DNA of 64,000 nt, taken from Andalucia godoyi. Lineage: Eukaryota; Discoba; Jakobea; Jakobida; Andaluciidae. Both the position numbers and the translations under genes were made by a program. The DNA lies in assembly GCA_009859145.1 (NCBI GenBank), contig VRVR01000061.1, positions 103,459 to 167,458 on the forward strand. The letters run 5' to 3'. Positions within the stretch are counted from its first letter, which is position 1, and each line of letters begins with the position of its first letter. The notes under the pieces were generated by a model, which saw only the letters and a list, made by a program, of their open reading frames with translations, did not search any database and was not told the DNA's origin. Shown here piece after piece: positions 18,140 through 30,106 of this stretch.

Positions 18140-18850
18140 TTATTGGATCGTGCACGCGCCCGTGAGGCCACCTGTGATGGCGAGCCCAAGGCCTCCGCTC
18201 GCATCGACAATTGCGTTTCTGAGAAGCACCAGAACCGCCAGTGCGACCACTTCATCCACGTCCGCAGCCGCGTCCACGTTCAGTCGGTCTGCAACAGGCA
18301 CCGAGTCGCCAATCTCGATAATCCATAAATCCTCCAGTGAAAGCAACCGTGCAGCTCCGCCGTTGTCTCGGACAATCCTCGCCACACGCACAGACCCATG
18401 CTCATCCTCAGTCTCATGGCTATGGAGGACGGCTCGCGAAATGTGCGCAGTGGAGGGCGAGGATGCATCGTTGTAGCAAATGGTGTAGCGCGTTCGGGGC
18501 GGCGATGTACCGCTCAGCTCCACGGCTACGAGATCTCTCGACGACACAAGACCGCCCCAGGATTTCTTACGTGGGTCTGGATCCGGCATCACTTCGACAA
18601 CAGCACCGCCAGACGGCTGCTCATACGCAAATCGCACATCAGCCATGAATCCCGGCGTCTTGGTCTCCGAGTACGTTGCAACCACTCCGGCCGCGCTTCG
18701 CTGTTGCTGTTGCAGCTGCTGGCAACGCACCAGCGACCCGCATGAGATGCCATCGGAGCATTCATACAGCGGCTCCGTTGCGCTTTCCGAGTCGTACACT
18801 CTTGCAGTATACTTCCACATCACGTGCCTCACTTTCACCCACAACTTCAT
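18140..18850 (-). CDS. Hypothetical protein, possible tubby/LURP-like fold
   Basis: 236 aa from the first in-frame ATG at 18850 (MKLWVKVRHVMWKY); codons upstream in this frame have no ATG. The sequence alternates beta-type strands (YTARVYDSESATEPLYECSD, GFMADVRFAYE, RTRYTICYND, VRVARIVRD, LSLEDLWIIEIGDSV). It ends with a hydrophobic helix preceded by acidic residues (DVDEVVALAVLVLLRNAIVD). This strand-rich build with a buried C-terminal helix recalls the tubby C-terminal/LURP-one superfamily. The resemblance is structural guesswork and I see no diagnostic motif. Confidence 0.55.
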   Translation of the reverse strand: MKLWVKVRHVMWKYTARVYDSESATEPLYECSDGISCGSLVRCQQLQQQQRSAAGVVATYSETKTPGFMADVRFAYEQPSGGAVVEVMPDPDPRKKSWGGLVSSRDLVAVELSGTSPPRTRYTICYNDASSPSTAHISRAVLHSHETEDEHGSVRVARIVRDNGGAARLLSLEDLWIIEIGDSVPVADRLNVDAAADVDEVVALAVLVLLRNAIVDASGGLGLAITGGLTGACTIQ

Positions 18851-19185
18851 CCTCTGCTGCTGTTCTCTGCGCAACCAAAATACACCCCGTTCCGTGGCTG
18901 CCAGCACAAAACGACAGCTTAACAAGCCACGCGAAGACTGGAGACCACCGACTGCAGACCGCCGACTGCAGAACCTACGTATCCGATTCGGATCCCGCTG
19001 GTCCTTGTTGAACTTCGCAAAGTGAAATCTGTTTTGCGGGCTCGTTGCTTCTTCTTCTCAAAATACATGTTTATTTATTGAAAAGAAAAGAATTTGAGTA
19101 ATACCAAGAAGAAGAATCCCGTTGTTTTGTGTTTAGCATCCGTCGTGTTTTTCTTCTTCCGTGCGTTTCAAGTGGGTCGACGGCG
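18851..19185. promoter_or_regulatory. Divergent intergenic region
   Basis: 335 bp between two genes read away from each other. It has a short tandem GACTGCAGACCGCC-type repeat (about 18945-18972). No recognised element or gene. Confidence 0.35.
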
Positions 19186-19653
19186 ATGGCGATTGCAGAG
19201 TCTCCGTTGAGAAAGGGCGAGCTGGAGAAGCTGGTCCACGAGGGCCGGCTGTCAGAGTCCGAGTACTCTGCATTGGCAAAATACCGATGGAACACATGGA
19301 AAGCCGGGATGATTGGCTGTGGGTCTGGACTCGCGATCGGGACACTCGGCAACTGGATCCTTGCACAGTCCGTCCACTCTCCCACTCCCACTCCCGCTCC
19401 CGCTCTCACTTCCTCCTCTTTCGCGTACCGGTACTCGTCGGTGCTGTCACGAATCCCCTACAGACCGACATGGATGGTGCCGATCATCGCGGGGTCCGCT
19501 GTCCTTGGTGCGTATCTTGGTGGAGTTCGCCAGGCCGCACGAACCCCTCCACCGACGCTCCACATTCTGCCTACTTCGCCACCACCGAACGCAGTCGTGC
19601 AGCAGAACACCTCTTTGCGTTCCGCTTGGGATCTCCGAGATTCCAAATCGTAA
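19186..19653 (+). CDS. Small two-pass membrane protein, TMEM141-like
   Basis: 155 aa from ATG 19186 (MAIAESPLRKGELEKLV); no ATG lies upstream in frame. Two Gly-rich membrane segments are visible: AGMIGCGSGLAIGTLGNWIL (about 44-63) and MVPIIAGSAVLGAYLGGV (about 99-116). A Pro/Thr/Ser-rich loop with a PTPTPAPA repeat joins them. A basic aromatic stretch before each segment (KYRWNTWK; PYRPTW) and the Gly patterns resemble TMEM141 of animals, a small mitochondrial-type protein. The resemblance is weak, so the name is tentative. Confidence 0.55.
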   Translation: MAIAESPLRKGELEKLVHEGRLSESEYSALAKYRWNTWKAGMIGCGSGLAIGTLGNWILAQSVHSPTPTPAPALTSSSFAYRYSSVLSRIPYRPTWMVPIIAGSAVLGAYLGGVRQAARTPPPTLHILPTSPPPNAVVQQNTSLRSAWDLRDSKS

Positions 19654-19813
19654 CTACTTCACTAGCCTACGACCTTCATATAACCTCGTAATTCTAACCA
19701 ATATAAAAAAGAAGTAATGCTTACACACACAAACAGGGATTTTTTGCGAAGCAGTTGGTTTATTAGTATCGTTGTTGTCATTTGATTGTTGTTGTCTTCG
19801 TCGTTGGTGCAGT

Positions 19814-21088
19814 TTAGACGGTAAAGGAGGCGAGGAGGGCGTTGACGGCGGCTGTGATTTCCGAGGTCGCAGAGACGTCGAATGCATTGATGGCGTAGAA
19901 GGCGGCAATGTTGCGCTCGGGAGAGAATGCGGCGTACGAAAAGACTCCTTGGAGACCGCCGGCCTTTTGGAACACGAGCGGCGCCCCGTCGTGGGGATCC
20001 ATGACAACCCACGCAAGACCCATAGCGTCCATATGCCCAGACTCGTCCACGCCAACGACCGGATCGAGCCCGTTTCGAAACAGGTACGCGGCATGGTCTA
20101 CGATGCGCGACGACCCATACGATTGGAGCGTGCCGTTCAGATGCCACTGCAGCCACTTCAGAATGTCGTTTGGTGTCGAGTACAGCCCGCCTGCGCCCTC
20201 AATCACGATCGGTGTATCGATGTACGGCATCGCGCTCCCGTCGAAATTATGCCCTTGAAATACGTTGCTGCGATCTGCAGCCGTCAAGTTGTACTTTGTG
20301 TTTTGCAGCTCGACGATTTGCAGCACATTCTCGTCCAGCAACTGCACATACGGAGTACCGAGTCCGTCTGCGAGCGCCAGAGCCAGCAGATCGAACCCGG
20401 CGTTCGAGTACGAGACTCCCGTACCAGGCTCAAACATCAGCGGCTCGGTGCGCAGCAACTGCTGGTATGCCTCGATCGTCAGCGTCGCGTACGGGTCGTT
20501 GGGCGGTGAAGGACCGCGCGGGGCCTCGCGAATCAGGCCGGAGGAATGCGTCGCGAGGTGGATGAGCCGCACAAGCCGCGTGTCGGTCCCGGGCGGAGGC
20601 ACGCCGTCATCAGCCCAGTGGAGAAGATCAAAGAGAGGCGACGACAAATCGACGAGTCCGCGTGCGACAAGTCGAGCGAGCGTCTGGCCCGTGAATGCCT
20701 TCGTGATGGATCCGATGCGCATAAACGTGTTTCCGTCCGGCGGAACCCCGGAGCCGTCAGACCGCTCGCCAAACCCAGTGACATACGTCTGGCCGTTTCG
20801 AGTCGCCCCAATCACAAGCCCCGGAACACCGGTCTGCAGGTACAGCACTTCACCAAGAAAATCGATCGTCTCGGAAAGCAGTTTTTCATTTGACGTCGTT
20901 CGCGCATGGATCTCGCCCAGTTTCAGCCGAATTTCATCCGCACTCAGCGTTTCACCTCCCAAGGACTTTCCGGTCCCAATCGCTCCAGGCTCGGGTCTCG
21001 TCAGCATCGCAACGCCAACTAGAAAAACCGCGGCAATTCCAAAAAGAACCACCACAAGGTTCGCTGCGCTCGGTCGGCTTCTTTGCAT
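19814..21088 (-). CDS. Serine beta-lactamase family hydrolase (class C / LACTB-like), membrane-anchored
   Basis: 424 aa from ATG 21088. Residues about 10-29 are an N-terminal membrane anchor or signal (LVVVLFGIAAVFLVGVAML). The catalytic SxxK motif is SITK (127-130) in FMRIGSITKAFTGQTL, and the second motif YSN is in VSYSNAGFDLLALALADGLG (227-229). Other family blocks are LVDLSSPLFDLL, LIHLATHSSGL and GAGGLYSTPNDILKWLQWHL. The third motif (KTG or HxG) is most likely GLQGVFSYAAF. Enzymes of this fold include class C beta-lactamases, D-peptidases and esterases; eukaryotic members are usually peptidases or esterases. The substrate is unknown. The protein probably faces the lumen or exterior. Confidence 0.85.
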   Translation of the reverse strand: MQRSRPSAANLVVVLFGIAAVFLVGVAMLTRPEPGAIGTGKSLGGETLSADEIRLKLGEIHARTTSNEKLLSETIDFLGEVLYLQTGVPGLVIGATRNGQTYVTGFGERSDGSGVPPDGNTFMRIGSITKAFTGQTLARLVARGLVDLSSPLFDLLHWADDGVPPPGTDTRLVRLIHLATHSSGLIREAPRGPSPPNDPYATLTIEAYQQLLRTEPLMFEPGTGVSYSNAGFDLLALALADGLGTPYVQLLDENVLQIVELQNTKYNLTAADRSNVFQGHNFDGSAMPYIDTPIVIEGAGGLYSTPNDILKWLQWHLNGTLQSYGSSRIVDHAAYLFRNGLDPVVGVDESGHMDAMGLAWVVMDPHDGAPLVFQKAGGLQGVFSYAAFSPERNIAAFYAINAFDVSATSEITAAVNALLASFTV

Positions 21089-21491
21089 TCCTTACTTGTC
21101 CAGTTGTGTCCAATTATGTCCAGCTGCTTTGTTCGATTTCCAAGTCCTAACACTAGACAACACAGACGAAACAAAAAAAAAAAGAAGAAAGAACGTGAAA
21201 ACACAGGATCGCTCACTCCCCTCCCTCCTATTAAGCGATTGAGATAGCATTCGATGTCACAGTCGATGGAAACGCGGGAATTATTGTGCGAAATTGTGCT
21301 GCACCTCCGCCGACGTTTTCCTCGACTCGTCCGTGGAATTGCGCTTGATAAAAAAATGCACGGCCGTTTTGCTTCCCTCTCCCTTTTTTTTTGCTCGTAT
21401 GCACTTCCAATTGCTTGCTCCCAATCTTGTGAAGCCGCAAGGCGGTAGAACCCCCCGCGTACCAGAAGAATGGATCCGTCGAGCGGAAAAG

Positions 21492-24008
<2,517 letters not shown>

Positions 24009-24342
24009 GCCCTCCCTTGTTCCTTGCTGTATTTGTGTTTTGTGTTTTGTGTTTTGTGTTTTGTGTTTTGTGTTTTGTGTTTTGTGTTCGTAATTCCTGC
24101 TTCGTAATTCCTGCTTCGTAAATCTCGTGTGGAAAAAAACGTACGCCAACAACAAAAAACAAAAACGAATGCCACCTCAAACCCCACCCGCCCCAGAATA
24201 GAGTATCTGCTGTAGTGGACAAGCTATTCTTGGCTTTCCCTCAGTTCGCCGCGTGCAAAGCGCATTTTGTCCACAGTACCATCCAAAAAAAAAAAAAAAA
24301 GAGGGCCGACGACGACTTGCGCAGGAGGGTTCGAGAGGCGAC
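24009..24342. other. Repeat-rich spacer after MetAP2
   Basis: Carries a TTTTGTG tandem repeat, then two copies of TTCGTAATTCCTGC (about 24087-24114) and a poly-A run (24286-24300). No gene is seen. Confidence 0.5.
24031..24088 (+). repeat. TTTTGTG tandem repeat, about 8 units
   Basis: Heptamer array in the 3' flank of MetAP2, with unit TTTTGTG (or GTGTTTT). Confidence 0.85.
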
Positions 24343-25047
24343 ATGGCGATGGAGGAAGAGGAGGAGAGAAAGAGTCACCGGCACGCAAACTGGAGACTGG
24401 AGACGGACGAGTACCTGTCGAGTCGCTGGGCGCACCTGTCGGAGTCGCAGCGGCCGACACGGCTTGCGAAGGTACTGGATGCGACCGAGATTGCGGAGTG
24501 CGTGTGCACGGTGGCTCGATCGATTGAGGCCCAAGTAGCGTCAACGGGGAAGCATGGGGTGTTTCTCGTCGGGGTGTTGACGGGATGTGTGTTTTTCATG
24601 GCAGATCTCGCGCGGGAATTACGGGTTCCGCATCGCATCGGGGTTATCAAGGCGTCTTCATATGGTAATGAACAGACGAATGCGGGGGCATCGGTCACCA
24701 TCGACTGTCTGTTTTCGGAGGCGGATCTGCATCCAAACACCGATTTGTTTGTTCTGGTTGACGAGCTGCTCGAATCGGGCAGGACGCTGGAGCACGTGTC
24801 TCGTGCGCTACGCACCCGATTTGGCCCGCACCGACTTCCCGAAGTCCATCTCTGTGCGCTTTTCAAGAAACATCGACCCGACCGATCTGTCATCCTTGAC
24901 TTTGGCGGCTTCGACGTGCCGGATCTCTGGCTCGTCGGATACGGCCTCGACAACTCCCAGGGCTGCCGTGGCTGGAAGCACATCTATGCCGTCCCCAAGG
25001 CTCCCGGAATCCCCGATTCCCCCGATGACCGCATCTACTTTTCATAA
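24343..25047 (+). CDS. Divergent hypoxanthine-guanine phosphoribosyltransferase
   Basis: 234 aa from ATG 24343. HGPRT landmarks: the first loop VGVLTGCVFFMADLARELRV (canonical LKGxxxFxADL), the flexible loop region VIKASSYGNEQTNAG (canonical RLKSYxNxQSTG), the PRPP motif VLVDELLESGRTLEHV, the base-binding Lys in ALFKKHRP, and PDLWLVGYGLDNS followed by WKHIYAVP (canonical PDxFVVGYGLDYNExxRxLxHI). In the PRPP motif the usual VEDIIDTG reads VDELLESG, so the acidic pair is swapped and the catalytic Asp is Glu. This is a purine-salvage fold, but catalytic competence is uncertain. Confidence 0.75.
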   Translation: MAMEEEEERKSHRHANWRLETDEYLSSRWAHLSESQRPTRLAKVLDATEIAECVCTVARSIEAQVASTGKHGVFLVGVLTGCVFFMADLARELRVPHRIGVIKASSYGNEQTNAGASVTIDCLFSEADLHPNTDLFVLVDELLESGRTLEHVSRALRTRFGPHRLPEVHLCALFKKHRPDRSVILDFGGFDVPDLWLVGYGLDNSQGCRGWKHIYAVPKAPGIPDSPDDRIYFS

Positions 25048-25405
25048 ACATGTCAAACTGTCAATCCTTCCTTTCCTGTACTTCTCAAACTCCCGAACTC
25101 CCGAACTCCCAAACTCCCAAACTCCCAAACTCCCGATCCTTGGCTAATTAAAATTATAGTAAAACAAAACCAAAACAAAAACGAAACAAACGAAGCCAAT
25201 CAATTAAAAAAACAAATCAACACAACGAAATAAAAGATAACAAGAAAAAAAAACACACGCACAAAGGAAACGTGAGTTATTATTCTTCTTCTCACACTCT
25301 TCTCACTTCCACTCACCACACACACCATCCAATCACATTTGCAACGGAGAACCGAAATTCACAATATATACACATACTCAGATACATTTACGGTTCTGCG
25401 AGAAA
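25048..25405. other. Repeat- and A-rich spacer
   Basis: Begins with an AACTCCC(A/G) array and continues with A-rich AAAAC/AAAAT sequence up to the transporter start. No gene is seen. Confidence 0.5.
25086..25135 (+). repeat. AACTCCC(A/G) octamer tandem repeat, about 6 units
   Basis: The array lies about 40 bp after the HGPRT-like stop codon and alternates G and A at the last position. Confidence 0.85.
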
Positions 25406-26269
25406 ATGCCGACGAAGCCTGCAGTAGCAGCGCTGACGAACCTGCTGTCGTCGGTTGCGATCGTTGTGCTGAACAAGTTGATATTCCAAACGCATAGGTA
25501 TTCTGCGCCGACAACGCTGACGGCGGTTCATTTCGCGGTGACGAGTCTCGGGCTACGGCTACTGCATGCATTCGGCCTTGTGCGTGTGCAGTCCGTGAAC
25601 CCGCTTCAGCTGCTGCGCGTCTCGGTGCTGTACGCGATCTCGATTCCGTTGTCGAACTGGTCGCTTCTTTATAACAGCGTGGGGTTCTACCAGCTGAGCA
25701 AGATCGCAATTGCGCCGATGGTGGCAGTTGCAGAGTCGCTTGTGTTTTCCAGAGCCCCGTCGGCGACGGCGGTCATCGGGATCATCTTGACGTGTGTCGG
25801 CATTGCCTGCACGACGGTCGTCGAGTTCAGAAGCAACGTCTTCGGGACGTTCCTGGCGCTCGCGGCATCGTCCTGTACTGTCGCGTATCAGATCCTGACA
25901 AAGCAGACCACGCTGGAATCCGGCGTCAGTGGACTGGACCTCGTCTACCATGCGCTGCCGGCGTCGACCGTCATTCTCCTTGTCTTTGCACTCTTCACAG
26001 ACGGCCCGCACGTTGCGCTACAAGCATTGGAATACCCGCTGTTTCCATGGGTCCTTGGGTCTGCAGCCGTCTCCCTCCTTACCAACTGGTCCATGTTCGC
26101 GCTGCTCGGCGCTCTCCAACCTCTTACGTACAACGTCCTCGGCCACGCAAAAACACTCGCAGTCCTCATCGTCGCAGTCGTCTTCTTCACCGAGCCCATC
26201 AGCCCCCAAAAGATCTCTGGCGCAGCAGTCGCCGTAGTCGGGATGGCCATCTTCAGCTCAGCCACCTAA
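25406..26269 (+). CDS. Nucleotide-sugar/triose-phosphate-type transporter (SLC35E-like)
   Basis: 287 aa from ATG 25406, with about ten hydrophobic segments throughout. The start (VAALTNLLSSVAIVVLNKLI, then TTLTAVHFAVTSLGLRL) and the blocks NWSLLYNSVGFYQLSKIAIA, ILTCVGIACTTVVEF and LTYNVLGHAKTLAVLIVAV followed by SPQKISGAAVAVVGMAIFS match the SLC35E/TPT branch of the drug/metabolite transporter superfamily, especially SLC35E3. The S-N-x-S-L-x-x-N-S-V-x-F-Y-Q signature is typical. It probably sits in the Golgi or ER membrane; the substrate cannot be read from the sequence. Confidence 0.88.
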   Translation: MPTKPAVAALTNLLSSVAIVVLNKLIFQTHRYSAPTTLTAVHFAVTSLGLRLLHAFGLVRVQSVNPLQLLRVSVLYAISIPLSNWSLLYNSVGFYQLSKIAIAPMVAVAESLVFSRAPSATAVIGIILTCVGIACTTVVEFRSNVFGTFLALAASSCTVAYQILTKQTTLESGVSGLDLVYHALPASTVILLVFALFTDGPHVALQALEYPLFPWVLGSAAVSLLTNWSMFALLGALQPLTYNVLGHAKTLAVLIVAVVFFTEPISPQKISGAAVAVVGMAIFSSAT

Positions 26270-26542
26270 GTCCGCCCTCCGCCCTCTGCCGTCCGCACCA
26301 TCCAAACCAAATAAATCACACGATAAATGTATAACCATGCAGGCAAACAAACTGCTGTAGCCACATTTCCCCCGCCTTCTATTGCGGCGCAATCACCCCA
26401 CTCACAAGCCCGTCGACGCCTGTCAACTCTTCTCAAACTAGGATTCCTAGCAGCGGCTTGACAAAACGCCAATGCAGAGCGTTGTACGAGCACCAAGCGG
26501 CAAACCTCTGTGCGAGCTCCTAGTCGTAGTCGTCGCAAGTTT
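26270..26542. other. Upstream region with a 24-codon uORF
   Basis: Contains an upstream ATG at 26472 opening a 24-codon frame. Its TGA stop (26544-26546) overlaps the ATG of the transcription factor (26543), giving ATGA. No other gene-like frame is seen. Confidence 0.4.
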
Positions 26543-27154
26543 ATGAGTAGTGGTGGCAGTGGTGGCAGTGGTGGCAGTGGTGGCAGTGGTGGCAGTGGTG
26601 GCAGTGGTGGTACGGGGAGCAGCAGGAGGAGAAGCAGCAGCAGCAGTTGTGTGCCGATGAAGATGGCTCGGATGTCGTCGCAGTCGCAGTCGCAGTCATA
26701 CGCCCACACGCGTATGAAGTCGTGTTTCGAATGTCAGAAGCACAAGAAGCGGTGCAACCATAGCGGGCTTGAGCCGTGCGTGCGGTGTACGGCGCGCAAG
26801 ATCGCGTGTGTGTATCCCGAGACAGTGTCGGTGTCGGTGTCGATGTCGGTTGGGACTACGGCGAGTGCTTCGGGAGCGGACAGTGCGACTGCGTTTGCGA
26901 ACCCGTTCTTTGCGCTCCATGGGGACGTGTCCGAGCAGATGGGGGTTGTTGAGGTTGGACTTGGAGGAGGCGGTGCGGAAGGGCTGGGGCTGCATGGTAC
27001 GGCCGCAGCATTCTTTTCGCCGGCGTCGTCAGTGGCGTCGGACCGAGCAAGCTCGAATGAGGAAGGGTCGCTGGCATTGATGGCGGCCGCCATCCAAGGC
27101 CCAGCCATCATCGCACGCGAACTTCGATGCGCACACTCTGCGTCGTGCTCTGCG

Positions 27155-27200
<46 letters not shown>

Positions 27201-27802
27201 GTTGCTTGGCTGCAGATGCAAGCTGTCCGCCGCCGAGTGGGAATATCTCGGGCTGCGGATGCTCAGGTGCTAGTGGTGGCGGTGGCTCATTGGACAGGAA
27301 TGACAAGGATGCGTGCACATGCCAGGGATCATGCTCGGGGGTGTTTGGGTCGTTGCTGGCGAAACTGAACTGCGCTTCGGCGATGATGTCTGCAGACTTC
27401 TTCGTTGCGTCGCATGCAGATGCGGCCTCGCCACACGCTGTCGAGTGTTTGATGCAGAAGCTGCGTGCCGCTTGCTTCTTCGACTTTCCCGCACCGGCCG
27501 TGGTCATTACGTTCCACGAATCGCTGCAGATCGTCGCGGCAAATCGAGAGTTTGAAACATGGAGCGGATACGTATACAGCCACTGGGGATTTCCCGCTGC
27601 TCTCAAGGACGTTGTCGAGGAAAACACTTGCTGCAGCATGTGGGATGGCCCGTGTCCGTCGTCCAAGCGAGCAATGCGACTCAATGTTCGCCTGAGAAAT
27701 GGCACAGTTCAAGCGGTCTTGTCAAGAACAGCTCTCATCCGGGACACAATGTACCACCCAGTATACAGCATTTTGTCGTTCATGCCGTCCGTTTCTTGGT
27801 GA
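26543..27802 (+). CDS. Zn2Cys6 transcription factor with PAS-like domain
   Basis: 419 aa from ATG 26543. After a Gly/Ser repeat (about 2-25) comes a fungal-type Zn2Cys6 cluster: CFECQKHKKRC (from about residue 60), then NHSGLEPCVRCTARKIACVY. Spacing is C-x2-C-x6-C-x7-C-x2-C-x6-C, with the basic KHKKR that normally contacts DNA. The middle is low complexity with a poly-Ser tract (nt 27157-27199) and Cys/Gly-rich pieces. The C-terminus (about 310-405: PAPAVVITFHESLQIVAANR, EFETWSGY, and later RNGTVQAVLSRTALIRDTMY) resembles the PAS domain found in ERT1/AcuK-type regulators of gluconeogenesis. The regulated genes are unknown. Zn2Cys6 factors are rare outside fungi. Confidence 0.78.
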
Positions 27803-28186
27803 CCACTGCGCACGGGAACATGTGTCTAAAAACCCGTGTCTAAAAACCCGTGTCTAAAAACCCGTGTCTAAAAACCCGTGTCTAAAAACCCGTGTCTAAA
27901 AATCCGTGTCTAAAAATCCGTGTCTATAAATCTGTGTCTGAATATGCGTCGCATGTGTGCGGCCAGCATCATGTTCCTCTCCAAGGCATCTGGCGCCGCT
28001 TCGGTTTGCTGTGAAAACCGTCTTCGTCGTTCCCCACCTGGTCATACGTCATGTCGTGCGCAGAATTGCTGGAACATCAGTCGTCGTTTTCATTACTATT
28101 TCTTAAAATCCATGGAATCTTTAAAAAAAAAAAAAGACCAGAAACAGATCCCCATGATTTCCAACACCAACACGCCGCCGCGTCAT
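27803..28186. other. Spacer with minisatellite, no gene seen
   Basis: Follows the transcription factor stop and converges with the calpain gene. It starts with the 14-bp array described separately. No protein-like frame is supported. Confidence 0.45.
27821..27939 (+). repeat. 14-bp minisatellite (CCCGTGTCTAAAAA), about 8.5 units
   Basis: Units are near identical; later ones carry ATCC, then TATAAATC variants, so the array degrades toward the right. Confidence 0.9.
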
Positions 28187-29737
28187 TTAGAAAAACTTCT
28201 TCAAAGACTTTGTAAGCTGGTCGCCAAGCTTCTTCACATCCTTCTGAATATCCTTTGCCGCGGTCTGCGATTGCTGCTGGAAGTTCTTCCATTCCTGCTT
28301 CACGAGCTTGAACTGGCGCTTTCCATACTTCATCAGAGTGCCAAAGCGACCAGGATCGTCCGGAACTGCGGTGACGGTGGACACCACCGGCTCTTTTGGT
28401 GCTTCTGGCTCAGCAATCTGCGCAGCCGCTGCGCCACCAAGTCTCGACACAGAGAGCTTGTTGTCTGACACGACATTCAGCAAGAAGTTTGCATCGGTGT
28501 TCGCTTCGAACGTGAATGGAAGCACAATAAACTCCGAGTTTGGAGGGACCAAGAAACGGATAGTGACTTCGCGCAGATTCGTCACGGTTGACTTTTCAAC
28601 CGGGGTGTACCGTGAAACAGCTTTTCCGGCATTTGCAGTGTTGTTGAACGCAGAAACGCCAATATACACGTGCGGCTTCTCCACAAAGCGCTCGTCCGGC
28701 TGCTGCAGCGAGACCAGCACGGTCGCTGTGTCCAAGTCCAAGTTTCGCAGCACAATCTGCGGATTGCGGACCCAGGTCTTGTTGTTTGCGCAGCCGCCCG
28801 CAGATCCGTCGGCAGTGGACCACTTGTCCTGCAGAGCATACCTGTTCCATCCTTTTGCAGGGATGTAGCAGACATAAAGCTTGGAGAACTCCTGCATGAA
28901 ATCAGCAAAGTTGATGAAGAAGGTTCCATCGTCCTGCAAGGAATGCCCGAGATCCTTCTGCGTCTGCGGCGTCCACGCAGCCTTGTCGACATCCGACCAT
29001 TTTCCCGTCCACTCCGTACACCCCCATGGATTACGCAGCTGAATCAGCTTCTCGCCCTTGTACGTCAGCGACCGCAGCACCGAATACGCATGCCCAGCAA
29101 GAATCCCGCGGCCCGTGTCCACCTCGCGCTCCCCTTGTGTCGCCTTGGCGCATCCAAGCAGTGCAGTCCCCGAGTTGATCCACTCGTCAATTGTCTCCCA
29201 AAACGCATTTGCATCGGTCACGGCCGAGAACTGGATTGTCTGTCCAATGGATCCACCGCCAATCAGGTCGCAGAGCCCATCTGTAATGAAACCGCCGCAC
29301 AAGTTTCCGTAGTTTTTGTGCAGTTTAGCATACGCCTTCTCCATCAAGGGAACCCAAAACTCGTTCGGATCCAACCCAGACGCAAACAGCAGCGATCCCT
29401 GCGCAGTGCACGGCAGACGATCATCAATCACAACCTCCCGTACCTCCCCAAACTTTGTGAACCGAAACACACACTTCCCAGTTTGCTGATCCCACGACAC
29501 AATGACCGACCGCAGCAAGTCGTCCCGCAGCGCCAACACAGACTGCGCCGACAAGAACCAGCAGTCGCCCAGCTGCCCCTGCTGCACATCGCCAGGCTCA
29601 ATACCATCTGTAAACAAATGCGCTGACGAACTCATCTCGCTCGGCCGCCGCCACTTCACTTGCGACACATCAACACCACTCAGCGTCCCAAGTGACTTTG
29701 CATTCGCCGGAAAATCAGGATCCTCAAACTTTGACAT
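28187..29737 (-). CDS. Calpain-family cysteine protease
   Basis: 516 aa from ATG 29737 (MSKFEDPDFPANAKSLG); the codon further upstream is GTG. Catalytic residues are in place: Cys59 in GQLGDCWFLSA, His216 in GILAGHAYSVL and Asn236 in LIQLRNPWGC. Other family marks are DDRLPC, FWVPLMEKAYAKLHKNYGNL and GGFITDGLCDLIGG. After the protease core (about 20-310) there is a C2-like calpain domain III (about 320-435: NPQIVLRNLDLDTATVLVSL, FIVLPFTFEANTDANFLLNV). The C-terminal tail is Lys/Gln-rich and amphipathic, possibly membrane-binding. There is no penta-EF-hand, so this is an atypical calpain. Such enzymes carry out regulated proteolysis in the cytosol. Confidence 0.95.
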   Translation of the reverse strand: MSKFEDPDFPANAKSLGTLSGVDVSQVKWRRPSEMSSSAHLFTDGIEPGDVQQGQLGDCWFLSAQSVLALRDDLLRSVIVSWDQQTGKCVFRFTKFGEVREVVIDDRLPCTAQGSLLFASGLDPNEFWVPLMEKAYAKLHKNYGNLCGGFITDGLCDLIGGGSIGQTIQFSAVTDANAFWETIDEWINSGTALLGCAKATQGEREVDTGRGILAGHAYSVLRSLTYKGEKLIQLRNPWGCTEWTGKWSDVDKAAWTPQTQKDLGHSLQDDGTFFINFADFMQEFSKLYVCYIPAKGWNRYALQDKWSTADGSAGGCANNKTWVRNPQIVLRNLDLDTATVLVSLQQPDERFVEKPHVYIGVSAFNNTANAGKAVSRYTPVEKSTVTNLREVTIRFLVPPNSEFIVLPFTFEANTDANFLLNVVSDNKLSVSRLGGAAAAQIAEPEAPKEPVVSTVTAVPDDPGRFGTLMKYGKRQFKLVKQEWKNFQQQSQTAAKDIQKDVKKLGDQLTKSLKKFF

Positions 29738-30027
29738 TCTCTTCACCCTCTTTCACAATCTGCACGAAGTAAAGGCTAAATAATTAATTCATTCTGTGCA
29801 TAATCCACTACAAACAGAAACTCAAACAAAACGTTGGATTGCAGTTGGCGCATTCCTGATTCGGCGATTCGGAGACTGACATTTTTTTTTCTTCCGTCCG
29901 ACTGACATGCATGTGTAAGTCCCCGACCTTGGGACTATACGCCGCTTGAGTGCATGCCTCCCCCCCATGCAGAGTCCCGAGTGTCCTCACACGAGTCCAC
30001 ACGAGTCGTCAAAGTGCAGCAAAAGTC

Positions 30028-30106
<79 letters not shown>

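Noticed and set aside
20265-21242. 325-codon plus-strand frame
   Set aside because: Antisense of the beta-lactamase family gene; Ser/Arg-rich with no motif.
24031-24088. Possible CRISPR-like array
   Set aside because: Heptamer repeats with no spacers; this is a plain tandem repeat. The same holds for the arrays at 25086 and 27821.
28670-29626. 318-codon plus-strand frame
   Set aside because: Antisense of the calpain gene, no domain signal.
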